Of a DNA stretch of 64,000 nucleotides, positions 36,896 through 45,862 are shown piece by piece; the first letter of the stretch is position 1; each line of letters starts with the position of its first letter. The position numbers and the translations under genes were made by a program. The notes beneath the pieces were generated by a model. It saw only the letters and a list, made by a program, of their open reading frames with translations. It did not search any database and was not told the origin of the DNA. This stretch comes from CALVGQ01 sp031551965 (GTDB taxonomy: Bacteria; Bacillota_I; Bacilli_A; Erysipelotrichales; Erysipelotrichaceae): contig JAVBMW010000006.1 of NCBI GenBank assembly GCA_031551965.1, positions 107,511 to 171,510 on the forward strand, written 5' to 3'.

Positions 36896-38269
36896 TTAAT
36901 TATCCGGCCCATAATAGCGCGAATAATGAACGTTTGTATCAATATAAATTCGACCATAATCAGTAGGTAGTTTTTTTGTTTCTCCATTCATTTCTATTTC
37001 TAGTGCAGAACTTTCTGCATCAATCAATACGATATTTAAACTTTTAATTTCGTATTGGAACCAATAGTTCGTTTCAATATCCAGTTCGTATTTATCAAAC
37101 TTTAAGTAATCGGATGAAACATTGTAGATTCTATAACCGGTTTGATCTAACTGATCCGAACCTGTACAATCTTCTTCATCAACAAAACACGATTTGTAGC
37201 TGTCCCATCTTGCGGTTGTATATTCATCAACATTAAGTTTTATATTTTCGTTTAGATAAACTTCTACATTTGTTTTCCCTTCCTCAAATATTTCATCTGG
37301 TATATATAATTGGAAATCAAACTCTGCTAGAATGTTATTAAATACCGCATCATTTCTTTTTGCATTATGCACTTCAAACTTATAATTGAAATTATCTGTT
37401 GCTTTATCATGCACAAATGCCGATTCTGGCACTTCAAGTCTTATTGTTTCTTCCGTCTTAGAAAGATTTTCACCTTCAATTTCTGGATAGATCAATGAAA
37501 CTAAACCCACAGACTTAATTACTTCTTTTGGAGTTTCAAACTGATTATTTGGTTCAAGCGAAGTAGCAGTAACACGTAATTCAACATACTCTAATTCTTT
37601 CGCAAACTGAACCGATCTGCTTTCGACAGGTTCATTATTGTATTGAATCCATTCTTCATCAGCGATCCATTCAATAACCAATTGATGTTCATTTAAATCG
37701 AATTGTTCTCCTAATAGTTCAAATTTTTTTATCTCACTTGTTGCATGATTTTGAGCATCAAGTTTATAAAATTTATAAACATATCCAGCACCAATTTCAC
37801 TATAATATTTGTGTTTACTATCTATAATTTCTCTTACACCAACATAAATATTGTTGTATACAATTTGATCATCAAATAAGCTGTCTTCACATAACTTAAA
37901 TGCAAGCGGTAATGAATGTGTAGTAATTATTTCGATTTCATATTCAACTCGGATTTCAGATGCATCTTCAGCATTTTTACCATTCGCAACCGAGAACGGA
38001 AACAGAATCGCTGTATTTTTAACTGGATCTGAATCGAAAACTAAATCTGGATGAAATGCTTCAGAAGTAACATCGAAGGTGAATGTATCCGTACTATCTC
38101 GATTTAATATTTCAATATTAAACCGTGTAGAACCCATTCTTGTGTATCCATTCATTGCCGAAGAATAAGAACTGGAACTCATACGAAGAATATTCAATAC
38201 AACAATTGAACATGCTAATACTAAGGTAAGCGTGATTTCAATTTTAGTTTTCATATCAAGCTTCTTCAT
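36896..38269 (-). CDS. Secreted beta-rich protein with N-terminal membrane segment (module B)
   Basis: A 457-residue protein with a membrane segment at about residues 10-28 and a following region MNGYTRMGSTRFNIEIL. The remainder is extracellular beta-sandwich-like sequence with two close cysteines in a CFVDEEDC segment. It has a GGAGG site and sits 18 bases after the 38288-39076 gene. The first 60 residues resemble TasA/CalY-type precursors, but the protein is longer than those (about 200-260 residues), so it may carry two domains. The function is inferred from its neighbours. Confidence 0.6.
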   Translation of the reverse strand: MKKLDMKTKIEITLTLVLACSIVVLNILRMSSSSYSSAMNGYTRMGSTRFNIEILNRDSTDTFTFDVTSEAFHPDLVFDSDPVKNTAILFPFSVANGKNAEDASEIRVEYEIEIITTHSLPLAFKLCEDSLFDDQIVYNNIYVGVREIIDSKHKYYSEIGAGYVYKFYKLDAQNHATSEIKKFELLGEQFDLNEHQLVIEWIADEEWIQYNNEPVESRSVQFAKELEYVELRVTATSLEPNNQFETPKEVIKSVGLVSLIYPEIEGENLSKTEETIRLEVPESAFVHDKATDNFNYKFEVHNAKRNDAVFNNILAEFDFQLYIPDEIFEEGKTNVEVYLNENIKLNVDEYTTARWDSYKSCFVDEEDCTGSDQLDQTGYRIYNVSSDYLKFDKYELDIETNYWFQYEIKSLNIVLIDAESSALEIEMNGETKKLPTDYGRIYIDTNVHYSRYYGPDN

Positions 38270-38287
38270 ATTTCATTCCTCCTTATC

Positions 38288-39076
38288 TTATGGTTTTGGT
38301 GATGTCTGTATCGGTGTTACTTGTTTTCCTGTAATCTTGACAACTGCACTCATTCTTGAACTATAAGTTACTGGATTTTTTCCTACTATAGTGTCAAACT
38401 CATTATTCAAATCAACTTTTTCAGGTAATAATTTAGTAATCGTTGGTTGACTAGTTATAACCTCTCGACCTTCTTCATCAAGGGCATATCCTCTTGATGA
38501 TATCATTACTCCATTTTCATTTGAAATATAATTCCCATCATCATCAGTATTTAAATCTAGCTCATAAATCCATTCCCAGAATATTCTCACTGTACGAGTC
38601 GTATTGAAGGTTATTTCTCCAATGTACGAGACGTCATCATTGATAAAATAAGTTCGTGGTACTTTTGATGTTTTTGTACTCACTTGGTCATATGTATATC
38701 CATTGATGTCACTATCCTCGTAGAAATAGAAATGAATCCGCTCTTTAAATTCTTGATCCATTTGATCTTTCGCTAACTTAATGTGAAACTGAACATTGAC
38801 ATCGCTACCCAAGGCACTCATTTCTAAATCTATGTATCCTACAGTTCCTGGTGCTGCTTTTTTCTCTTTTACATTACTATAACTAAATACATCCGCAATA
38901 AAATTATCTACTTGTTCATTTGCCCTGAACTCCCAGCGTGCAACATCTAGTTTAATGTTACCTACCTCAGTCATCCGAGTAAACCAAGCTGTCGTTAGAT
39001 AAAAACCTACAAAGAATACTAAAGTAAGGGAAACCGTCAACCTCGATAATTTTTGAATTAATTCTTTTTTGTTCAT
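38288..39076 (-). CDS. TasA/camelysin-like secreted protein (module B)
   Basis: A 262-residue protein with an N-terminal membrane segment (about 13-30) running into LTTAWFTRMTEVGNIKLDV, the AWF signature seen after SipW-type signal peptides. It then has KAAPGTVGYIDLEM, which resembles the PG-x-x-G segment of TasA/CalY fibre subunits. A GGAGGGG site lies before the ATG. It is the first gene after the signal peptidase at 39094-39645, 17 bases away, as tasA-type genes often are next to sipW. The likely role is an extracellular fibre subunit or tip. Confidence 0.7.
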   Translation of the reverse strand: MNKKELIQKLSRLTVSLTLVFFVGFYLTTAWFTRMTEVGNIKLDVARWEFRANEQVDNFIADVFSYSNVKEKKAAPGTVGYIDLEMSALGSDVNVQFHIKLAKDQMDQEFKERIHFYFYEDSDINGYTYDQVSTKTSKVPRTYFINDDVSYIGEITFNTTRTVRIFWEWIYELDLNTDDDGNYISNENGVMISSRGYALDEEGREVITSQPTITKLLPEKVDLNNEFDTIVGKNPVTYSSRMSAVVKITGKQVTPIQTSPKP

Positions 39077-39093
39077 GATTTCCCCTCCTTACT

Positions 39094-39645
39094 TTATTTC
39101 TTTATTTCATTTATCTCATCTTTTAATTTTTTAGTGAAATCCTTTAGTAAATATACTGTAATCAATGCAAGTGGAACTAATATTGTGAATAAGAAGCCCA
39201 TCGGCGTTGATAAGAAACTAAGGAATGTCGCTATAAATGCAAGCTTTTTAGTATAAAATACTACTTTACCTAAAATCTGTTTCTCACTTACTAAATCATC
39301 ATCAGGAATTAAATTGGAATCTCCTTTAGTTCTAAAGGAGTTTCCATCTAGTACTTCGATAATACGATGTGTATTAGGAAATCCACTGATAGGTCCATTA
39401 TCCATTCGATAAGTGATCACATCATTGACTATTAGTTCATTCGCATCAACTTTCTTTGTGATACAAATCGAACCTTGTGGTATCGTCGGTTCCATACTCC
39501 CTGTCACAATATAATATATGCTGTGTCCAAAGATAGAGACCTCATCATATACAATTGATTTAAACATCACGACAATGCAAAGTATAGTTGAACAGACTAA
39601 GATCACAGTAAGAGCTGAAGATATCATTTTTTTAAATAATTTCAC
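39094..39645 (-). CDS. ER-type (SipW-like) signal peptidase I, module B
   Basis: A 183-residue membrane serine peptidase. Residues 9-28 form the first membrane segment; the catalytic serine is S50 in TGSMEPT, and the ER/archaeal-type histidine is H93 in NTHRIIE in place of the usual bacterial lysine; a conserved GDSN follows near 108. A second hydrophobic segment lies at about 135-168. The start is GTG at 39645 with GGGGAG 6 bases upstream; the next ATG is six codons in. SipW-type enzymes cut precursors of TasA-like matrix proteins. It sits directly before three likely substrates and after the coiled-coil gene (11 bases). Confidence 0.88.
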   Translation of the reverse strand: MKLFKKMISSALTVILVCSTILCIVVMFKSIVYDEVSIFGHSIYYIVTGSMEPTIPQGSICITKKVDANELIVNDVITYRMDNGPISGFPNTHRIIEVLDGNSFRTKGDSNLIPDDDLVSEKQILGKVVFYTKKLAFIATFLSFLSTPMGFLFTILVPLALITVYLLKDFTKKLKDEINEIKK

Positions 39646-39656
39646 TGATACTCCCC

Positions 39657-42416
39657 TTATCTACGAATTATATCTCTTAATCGTTTACCAATTTTCGCAA
39701 TCGTTGAGGTTTCTGCAACTTCTTCTTTCTTAACCTCTTCTTCAAGCATTTGTGTTTCTAAGGCTTCAATTTCCTGTGGTGTCAACTCAATTTCATTCCA
39801 GAAGTTTTCATATGAAGTTTCTGTATCTTTTACTTCTGTAACTTGTTGATCCTCAGTTTTTGGTTTCTTCACTTTCGTAGTTGGTGAAACCTTTTCCTTT
39901 TCCTTGCGTTCTTTTTCTTTTTGTGCAAGTTTTTCTTTCTCTTTCTTAGCCTTTTCTTTTGCAGCTAATCTTTCTTTTTCTCTACGTTCTTTTTCTTTTT
40001 GTGCTAATTTTTCTTTTTCTTTTTTCAAACGTAGTGTTTCTTTTTCTTTCTCTTTCTGAAGTTTTTCTTTAGCGTTGAGTTGTTGTCTTTCTCTACGACG
40101 TTTTTCTTGTGCTTCAAGTTTAGCTAATTCTTTCTTTCTAAGTTCAGCTAATCTTTCTTTTTCAAGTCTTTCTTCTTCTTGAAGTTTCAGTTTGGCTTCA
40201 ACTGCTTCAACCTCTAAACGTTTCTTTTCTTCAAGTTTCTCAAGTTCTAACTGTTGTAGTTCAGACTGTGTAACTTTTTGAACTCTTCGTCTTTCTTTCT
40301 CGATTTGTTTTTCAATTTTTTCTTTTTCTAATCGAGCTTCTTCTTCGAGTCTTTCTTTTTCAGCTTTTGCAGCTTTACGTAATTCTGCTCTTTCTCTAGC
40401 CGCTTCTTTTTTCAATCGTTCACGTTCAGCTTTTGCTTCTTCCTCAAGTTTTTGTTTTTCTAAAGCTTCGAGTCTTTCTTCTTCTAGGCGTTTAGCCTCA
40501 AGTTCTTGGATCAGCTTAGCTTTTTCTTCTTCATGTTTGAGTCGTAAAGCTTCTTTTTCAGCTTCTTTTTGTCTCTTACGTTCTAACGCTTCTTCTTCTT
40601 TACGTATCCTTTCAAGTCGCTCCTGTTCTGCCTTTTCAGCCTTGATTCGTTCTTGTTCAATACGTCTTTCTTCTTGAATTCTCAAGCGTTCTGCTTCTTG
40701 TTTTGCGCGAATTCTTGCAAGTTCAGCTTTTCTTTCTTTCTTTTCTTTTTGAAGTTTTAAAGCCAATTCTTCTTTTCTTTCTTTTTCAAGTCTTCGAGCT
40801 TCTGCTTTTTCAGCTTTGATTCGCGCTTCTTCAGCACGTTTAGCTTCTAGAACTCTTATGCGTTCTGCTTCTTTTTCAGCTTTGATACGCTCAGCTTCTA
40901 AACGTTTCTCTTCAATTACTCTTAAACGTTCAGCTTCTTTTTCGAGTCTTTCTTTTTCAAGCTGTTCTAAACGTAATCTCTCTTTTTCTCTTGCTTCTTC
41001 TTCAAGTTTAATTTGTAATAATCTTTGTTGTTCAGCGATTTCTTTATCTTGGAGTACTTTTGCTACAGTTAAGTTATAATGTTCTACTTGCTTATCAAGC
41101 TCCTCTTTCATCAACACTTTAAGTCTTTCTAAACGAGCTAACTCTTTTTCAGCTTCTTTTTGTAAACGAGCCTCTTCCGCAAGTCTTTCTTTTTCTAAAC
41201 GTCTTTCTTCTTTAAGTCTTTCTTTTTCAAGACGCTTACGCTCTGCTTCTTCTTCTTTTTGTTTCGCCAGCATTTCTGCTTCTTTTTCTGCAACCAAGCG
41301 AAGTCTTTCTTCTTCTTCTTGCTTCATTAACTCAGCTCGAGTGATTTCTTCAATCAATACCTTACGAATTTCAACATCCGGTAAGTCATAGTTTTTAACG
41401 ATTTCTTCAATAACTTCACGAATAAATTTAGGTTTGATTGATTTTTTCTTCAATTTGCGTTTATCATCGATTTCACGATCTTCTTCTTTTTCAAGATAGT
41501 TTTTTAAAATGATATATTCAAACATAATCGAATGATAAATATCTTTAATAAATGTTTCGGTTAAAGTTGTATCTTGTTCATAAATTTCAATTCTGTATCC
41601 AATTTCGTCATAAACTGACATAAAATCATATAATTTGTGACAAGCTTTATAATTTGGATTCTTCTTAATTACATTTGTTTTAACAATTGGAGGTTTTACT
41701 TTTCCATATTTTGAAACTTGTGCAACATATGGAGTTCTCATGAAAGCATTTAATAAACGATGTAATCTTGAAATTCTTGAAAATATACTTTCATTTTTTT
41801 CATCTGCTGCAAGTAAATCTTCATTTTGTTTTATTCGAATATCCATTGAAGACTTTACTGTTTCTGTAATGCTCGCAACTTCAGAATCCATTTTTAAATG
41901 TGCTCCAAATTCATCTTGCATTTCACTAAATATTGCCTCATAGCGTTTATTAACAAATTCGCATGCCATATCTAGCGTAGTCACTACAAATCGGTTTTCG
42001 TATGTGTTCCAACTATCTTCTTTAAATTTTTCCATTAACCGATTTGGTCTGACATTATCTTCTTCAACTGAATCAATCATTGATCCATGTTGTGCTAAAT
42101 GTTTTACAGTGTCTGGTGTAACTTTTTTCGCAAGTCCGACCTGTACAATAATTTCTTCTTGGATAATGAAGTTACGTGGGTTATTAATAATTTCCTCAAA
42201 TGGTCTAACACAGGCTTCAATTGCCTCGACCCATTTTTCATCGACATACTTTTCTACTCTTCGATTCGAGAATTGGAATTGATTATTTCCAGCCTCCATC
42301 ATTGCCATAAAGTATTCATAGAAATCAGTACTGGCGACCAATTTAATTACTCGACTGGCATATTTTTTATATATTGGATCAATCAAGCTTGCTTTAGTTG
42401 TTTTCTTGCTCGCCAT
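39657..42416 (-). CDS. DUF2357-like protein with a very long coiled coil
   Basis: A 919-residue, probably cytoplasmic protein. The first 350 residues resemble the DUF2357 domain that partners McrB-type ATPases: an ENRFVV segment near 140, and a PPIVKTNVIKKNPNYKACHK segment near 255. From about 360 to 870 it is almost pure Lys/Glu/Arg/Leu heptad sequence (EKERLEKEAERLR types), predicting a coiled coil of several tens of nanometres. The C-terminus is short and acidic, then basic. I see no PD-(D/E)XK nuclease motif, unlike defence DUF2357 proteins. It has a GGAGG site and sits 18 bases after the AAA+ ATPase gene, its expected partner. A scaffold or force-transmitting role in assembly or export is inferred only from context. 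Confidence 0.7.
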   Translation of the reverse strand: MASKKTTKASLIDPIYKKYASRVIKLVASTDFYEYFMAMMEAGNNQFQFSNRRVEKYVDEKWVEAIEACVRPFEEIINNPRNFIIQEEIIVQVGLAKKVTPDTVKHLAQHGSMIDSVEEDNVRPNRLMEKFKEDSWNTYENRFVVTTLDMACEFVNKRYEAIFSEMQDEFGAHLKMDSEVASITETVKSSMDIRIKQNEDLLAADEKNESIFSRISRLHRLLNAFMRTPYVAQVSKYGKVKPPIVKTNVIKKNPNYKACHKLYDFMSVYDEIGYRIEIYEQDTTLTETFIKDIYHSIMFEYIILKNYLEKEEDREIDDKRKLKKKSIKPKFIREVIEEIVKNYDLPDVEIRKVLIEEITRAELMKQEEEERLRLVAEKEAEMLAKQKEEEAERKRLEKERLKEERRLEKERLAEEARLQKEAEKELARLERLKVLMKEELDKQVEHYNLTVAKVLQDKEIAEQQRLLQIKLEEEAREKERLRLEQLEKERLEKEAERLRVIEEKRLEAERIKAEKEAERIRVLEAKRAEEARIKAEKAEARRLEKERKEELALKLQKEKKERKAELARIRAKQEAERLRIQEERRIEQERIKAEKAEQERLERIRKEEEALERKRQKEAEKEALRLKHEEEKAKLIQELEAKRLEEERLEALEKQKLEEEAKAERERLKKEAARERAELRKAAKAEKERLEEEARLEKEKIEKQIEKERRRVQKVTQSELQQLELEKLEEKKRLEVEAVEAKLKLQEEERLEKERLAELRKKELAKLEAQEKRRRERQQLNAKEKLQKEKEKETLRLKKEKEKLAQKEKERREKERLAAKEKAKKEKEKLAQKEKERKEKEKVSPTTKVKKPKTEDQQVTEVKDTETSYENFWNEIELTPQEIEALETQMLEEEVKKEEVAETSTIAKIGKRLRDIIRR

Positions 42417-42434
42417 CCCTTATTCCTCCATTCT

Positions 42435-44003
42435 TTATGACATCTTAGCCATACGGTTTACATACTCTTTACAAATTGTCATATTTTGTTTTCCAAAATT
42501 TTTGTCCAAATAGATGACAAATTTGTGTAACTCATCTTTGATAAATCCCAAGTTTAATGATTCAAACTTACGTAAGATCTTCTTAGCAACCATAAAGTCG
42601 ATCGCATCGATTTCAGTTCCACCACAAGCGATGTAACATGGAATGAAATCTCGAATTTGTTTCATGATACGGTTCCCAAACGCTAATCGGAAATGTTTAA
42701 TAACATAACTATCCATATCTTCAAGCTTAGCCATCATTTCCTTGGAAATAGGATAATCTTTTTTAGCTTGAGCGAACATTTCTGCCAAGTGCGCCGCCGT
42801 AACGTGAACAGGTTCTGTATCTTCTGCAACAAATGACATTGCCTTTGAATCTAAGTCAATTGGGATTGCACGGTCATAAACTTTATCGGCAACAGCGAAC
42901 GTAGAGTCATCGTTGTTGATTGTTCCGACAAACCAAGTATTATCATTGACATGAATTTTACTGTTGTTTAATAGTACTGGGTCATTTTCCCACATGTTCG
43001 CTACAATATCGACTAGCCATTCTTCACTACGTGGCATTTCAAGTACCGACAACATTTCCGCAAAGTAATACTCAACACGGGCGATATTCATTTCATCCAT
43101 TACGATGACATGTGGATCTTTAAAATAATTTGCTTTATAAACTGCACTTAAGAAGTCAGTTTCATTAAATTTCTTCGTAAACTCATTGTAATAACCAAAT
43201 AACTCTGATTTTTCACGCCATGCCGGTTGAACAGCACAAATTGTTGAATCGAGTTGGAGATACTTCCCAAAGGAGTAAGGAAGTGATGTTTTACCTGTAC
43301 CCGAAATCCCTTGAAGGATGACGATACGTGAGGTTCCCATTGAGGCTACAAAGTAACGTAGTATACTTACATCGTAATATAATCTTAAGCGACTAGCCGC
43401 GAACAAGCGCCAACGATCACAGAATTGTTCAAGTGTTATTTCATTATCATAAACTGGCGGTTGATATTCTGTTTTAAAGTAATTATCAACGGTAGTTAAT
43501 CTAAAGAAACGAGATGAATCTGGGTTTACTGGAGGAGAATCAAATGTATTACGATTTTGTGGAACGTAATCTCCTTCTTCTGTTTCACTTTCAAGTTCAC
43601 CATTCGCATCACTTAAAGGTCCCATACCCATTTCAGAAACTTTCATCGCTAAGATTTTATCTTTTTCATAATTGAGCTTAAACACTTCGCGATTAAGTTT
43701 CGCTACTTCTTGTTTCATTCTTTCGTATTCCTTAACTGGAACACGGAACTTAAATAATTTTGCCATTACTTTTCCTAAGAAGAATACACCGATACCAATA
43801 ATTGCGATCAAAATTATATTCGCAAGTAGTAACATGATCCAATCTGTAGTCTTAAATCCAGGAGAATATTGTTGGATTATTTTCATTCTCATTGGAAAAT
43901 TTAGTAAAGTATTCAAGGCAGAAAAGATCGCTGAGAATATATTAAATACCGCTGCAATGATCATTCCAATATCTTGATAAAAATACTTTAGGAAGGAATC
44001 CAT
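42435..44003 (-). CDS. Membrane-anchored McrB-like AAA+ ATPase
   Basis: A 522-residue protein with two membrane segments (about 10-35 and 55-78), a short helical linker (88-120), an acidic disordered part, and an AAA+ domain. Walker A is GISGTGKTS at 232-240 and Walker B is VIVMDEMN at 299-306, followed by the McrB-type ARVEYYFAEMLSVLE. Sensor 1 lies in GTINNDDST (360-368) and an arginine finger in YDRA near 378. McrB enzymes couple GTP or ATP hydrolysis to McrC-type partners. Here the enzyme is tethered to the membrane and its neighbours are a signal peptidase (2 bases upstream) and a DUF2357-like coiled-coil protein. That suggests a motor acting at the membrane rather than a restriction enzyme. 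Confidence 0.85.
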   Translation of the reverse strand: MDSFLKYFYQDIGMIIAAVFNIFSAIFSALNTLLNFPMRMKIIQQYSPGFKTTDWIMLLLANIILIAIIGIGVFFLGKVMAKLFKFRVPVKEYERMKQEVAKLNREVFKLNYEKDKILAMKVSEMGMGPLSDANGELESETEEGDYVPQNRNTFDSPPVNPDSSRFFRLTTVDNYFKTEYQPPVYDNEITLEQFCDRWRLFAASRLRLYYDVSILRYFVASMGTSRIVILQGISGTGKTSLPYSFGKYLQLDSTICAVQPAWREKSELFGYYNEFTKKFNETDFLSAVYKANYFKDPHVIVMDEMNIARVEYYFAEMLSVLEMPRSEEWLVDIVANMWENDPVLLNNSKIHVNDNTWFVGTINNDDSTFAVADKVYDRAIPIDLDSKAMSFVAEDTEPVHVTAAHLAEMFAQAKKDYPISKEMMAKLEDMDSYVIKHFRLAFGNRIMKQIRDFIPCYIACGGTEIDAIDFMVAKKILRKFESLNLGFIKDELHKFVIYLDKNFGKQNMTICKEYVNRMAKMS

Positions 44004-44005
44004 AA

Positions 44006-44626
44006 TTATTCCCCTTTCTTGTCGTTCAATTCTTTTTCATATTCTAAGCGTACTTTTTCAGCTTGATAAGCAAATAACGCTTTGAAGAAATCTACTAAAT
44101 GATATATAAAGAAGAGCACTACTGGAATCACAATACAAATCAAGAATCCAGTTGATGTCTGCAAGTAATCGATTAATTTCCCAACACCTGCAAACGTTGT
44201 AACATGTTGTCCCACAAGTTCAGCCTGATGAATTCCAATCGCATCAGAAATCGTATTGTTGTCACCCTTTGTATTAAAATAATAATATGTACCATTATCT
44301 GTAATACCTATAATTCTATGGGTGTTGAGAGCTCTCTCTCCATTGATTACAGTCCAGAATGTGATGATATCTCCTTCTTTTAATTTAGATACATCTTTAA
44401 CTTGTTTTACAATAATCAAATCCCCTTTAGAAAATGTCGGTTTCATTGAATCTGACTGAATCGACATTGGGCTAAATCCAAATACACTCGCGACACCACT
44501 ACCTGTTTTTGTCATGTACGCAGTGTAACTAAATAAAATCGCAAACACAATGATCAACGTCAGTAAAACGTTCAACAAAATATTCAGAATCTTATTCTCT
44601 TTTTGTACTCCCTCTTTCTTACTCAT
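44006..44626 (-). CDS. ER-type (SipW-like) signal peptidase I, module A
   Basis: A 206-residue membrane peptidase. The first membrane segment is about 13-38; the nucleophile is S60 in SDSMKPT; the general base is H103 in NTHRIIG, and a conserved GDNN follows at 121-124. A second hydrophobic segment lies at about 148-172, followed by a charged cytoplasmic tail. It is related to but clearly different from the peptidase at 39094-39645. It closes the first group of SipW-type precursors (44680-48785) and lies 2 bases before the AAA+ gene. A GGAG site precedes its ATG. It probably removes the signal peptides of that group. Confidence 0.88.
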   Translation of the reverse strand: MSKKEGVQKENKILNILLNVLLTLIIVFAILFSYTAYMTKTGSGVASVFGFSPMSIQSDSMKPTFSKGDLIIVKQVKDVSKLKEGDIITFWTVINGERALNTHRIIGITDNGTYYYFNTKGDNNTISDAIGIHQAELVGQHVTTFAGVGKLIDYLQTSTGFLICIVIPVVLFFIYHLVDFFKALFAYQAEKVRLEYEKELNDKKGE

Positions 44627-44660
44627 AACTCTTTCTCCTTTGTATTATTTTTTATATAAA

Positions 44661-44678
44661 ACCAAACTTTCGTTTAGT
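44661..44678 (-). terminator. Possible weak terminator or attenuator
   Basis: A 7-bp stem with one G-U pair (ACTAAAC and GTTTGGT on the minus strand) overlaps the end of the 44680-45849 gene and is followed by an AT-rich TTTATAT run instead of a clean T-tract. If active it would reduce expression of the peptidase and downstream genes relative to the secreted proteins upstream. Confidence 0.3.
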
Positions 44679-44679
44679 A

Positions 44680-45849
44680 TTATTTCCCAATTTGTATAGG
44701 CGCAAATTCTAGATTGATCCATAATCCGCCTCCTGCAATATCATTCCAGCAATCAATATCTTGTCCTTCGACCCAGATAAACAATCGTACTTTTTTTACT
44801 TCTCCTGCTTTAATCCTCACAATCGGTTTATCTATGGCATCCACAAATGATCCAATGTTGATATTGTTAGAAATTGAAGCATAACTAGAAGGTTTGTTTT
44901 TCCAGTTCGAAGCTAATTGTCGTATGACTCTAGATTGATATTCATCAAATAAATCTTTATAATTTATTTCATCAATAATTACATTATCATTATCAATTTT
45001 ACTAACTGGACTTGTCTGTAATACCCCTACAGGTAAATCATCTTTCCCTTTAGTAAAATCTATTACATACCCGTCCTCGTCTTCAGGTTTTTCTTTGTCT
45101 GATCTAAGATCAGCATTAGGTTCATAAATCATAAAGTTGGTTTTACTGTCTTCGTCTTCATCATCATCCCATGTCATAAATCCTAATCGAATTGATGTTA
45201 CTGCTGTGTTGTAGTATGAGAACGTTCCGAGTTTATCATCATTGTAGTTACTTCCATGTTCATCATCATAATAAGTAACCACATATGATCCATACCACAC
45301 TTCATCTTCAACTTTTTTTAATGGTGTTGATAAAACAACATTTACATCTACATCATCCGTATTCAACAGATAGAAATCACCATATAAGAAATAAGCATCT
45401 TCTGAAATGTTCAAATATTCTTTTTCCTCATAAGGAATTAATTCCTCATCTTCATAAATTAAGTTTCCATTTTCATCAACTTGATAGGCATACACATTAT
45501 GATATTTGAATTCTTCATCTTTAATTGTATAAGGATAGAAATCTTCTAAAACTAAAGCTCCCATTGAGTCATAAGCTGGTATAAACCAAGTAATTCCATC
45601 AAATGTTGACACTGGTCTTAATGGCATATAATTTTCAAATAACTCTGTAATCTCAGTATATTCATTAAATCCTTCATCTTCATCCAAGCTTGACTTTAAA
45701 GTTCCGCTTGTACCTAGTTGAAGATGAATCCCTTTTATTTCAGGGTTTGTTGAAATGGTGTACCATGCATAAGTTGCTCCTGCAAGCATAGCAATAGAAG
45801 CTAATAAGCCAATTGCTGCAATATACAGTTTTCTAGTTCCACCTTTCAT
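44680..45849 (-). CDS. SipW-type secreted protein with AWYTISTNPEI motif (module A)
   Basis: I take the ATG at 45849 (389 residues); an alternative TTG at 45909 would overlap the previous gene and adds no useful signal. Residues 4-27 are a membrane segment leading into YAWYTISTNPEIKGI, the hallmark of SipW-dependent precursors. The rest is acidic and beta-rich (many Asp, Glu and Tyr). Near the C-terminus is IWVEGQDIDCWNDIAGG, a motif shared with the proteins at 45863-46819 and 47823-48785. No C-terminal anchor is present. It probably is an extracellular fibre subunit processed by the next gene product. Confidence 0.72.
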   Translation of the reverse strand: MKGGTRKLYIAAIGLLASIAMLAGATYAWYTISTNPEIKGIHLQLGTSGTLKSSLDEDEGFNEYTEITELFENYMPLRPVSTFDGITWFIPAYDSMGALVLEDFYPYTIKDEEFKYHNVYAYQVDENGNLIYEDEELIPYEEKEYLNISEDAYFLYGDFYLLNTDDVDVNVVLSTPLKKVEDEVWYGSYVVTYYDDEHGSNYNDDKLGTFSYYNTAVTSIRLGFMTWDDDEDEDSKTNFMIYEPNADLRSDKEKPEDEDGYVIDFTKGKDDLPVGVLQTSPVSKIDNDNVIIDEINYKDLFDEYQSRVIRQLASNWKNKPSSYASISNNINIGSFVDAIDKPIVRIKAGEVKKVRLFIWVEGQDIDCWNDIAGGGLWINLEFAPIQIGK

Positions 45850-45862
45850 TTTTATCCCCAAT

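Noticed and set aside
39657..44003. Type IV McrBC restriction or phage-defence system
   Set aside because: The ATPase is membrane-anchored, the partner lacks a visible nuclease motif, and both are embedded within a SipW/TasA-like secretion operon with near-zero gaps.
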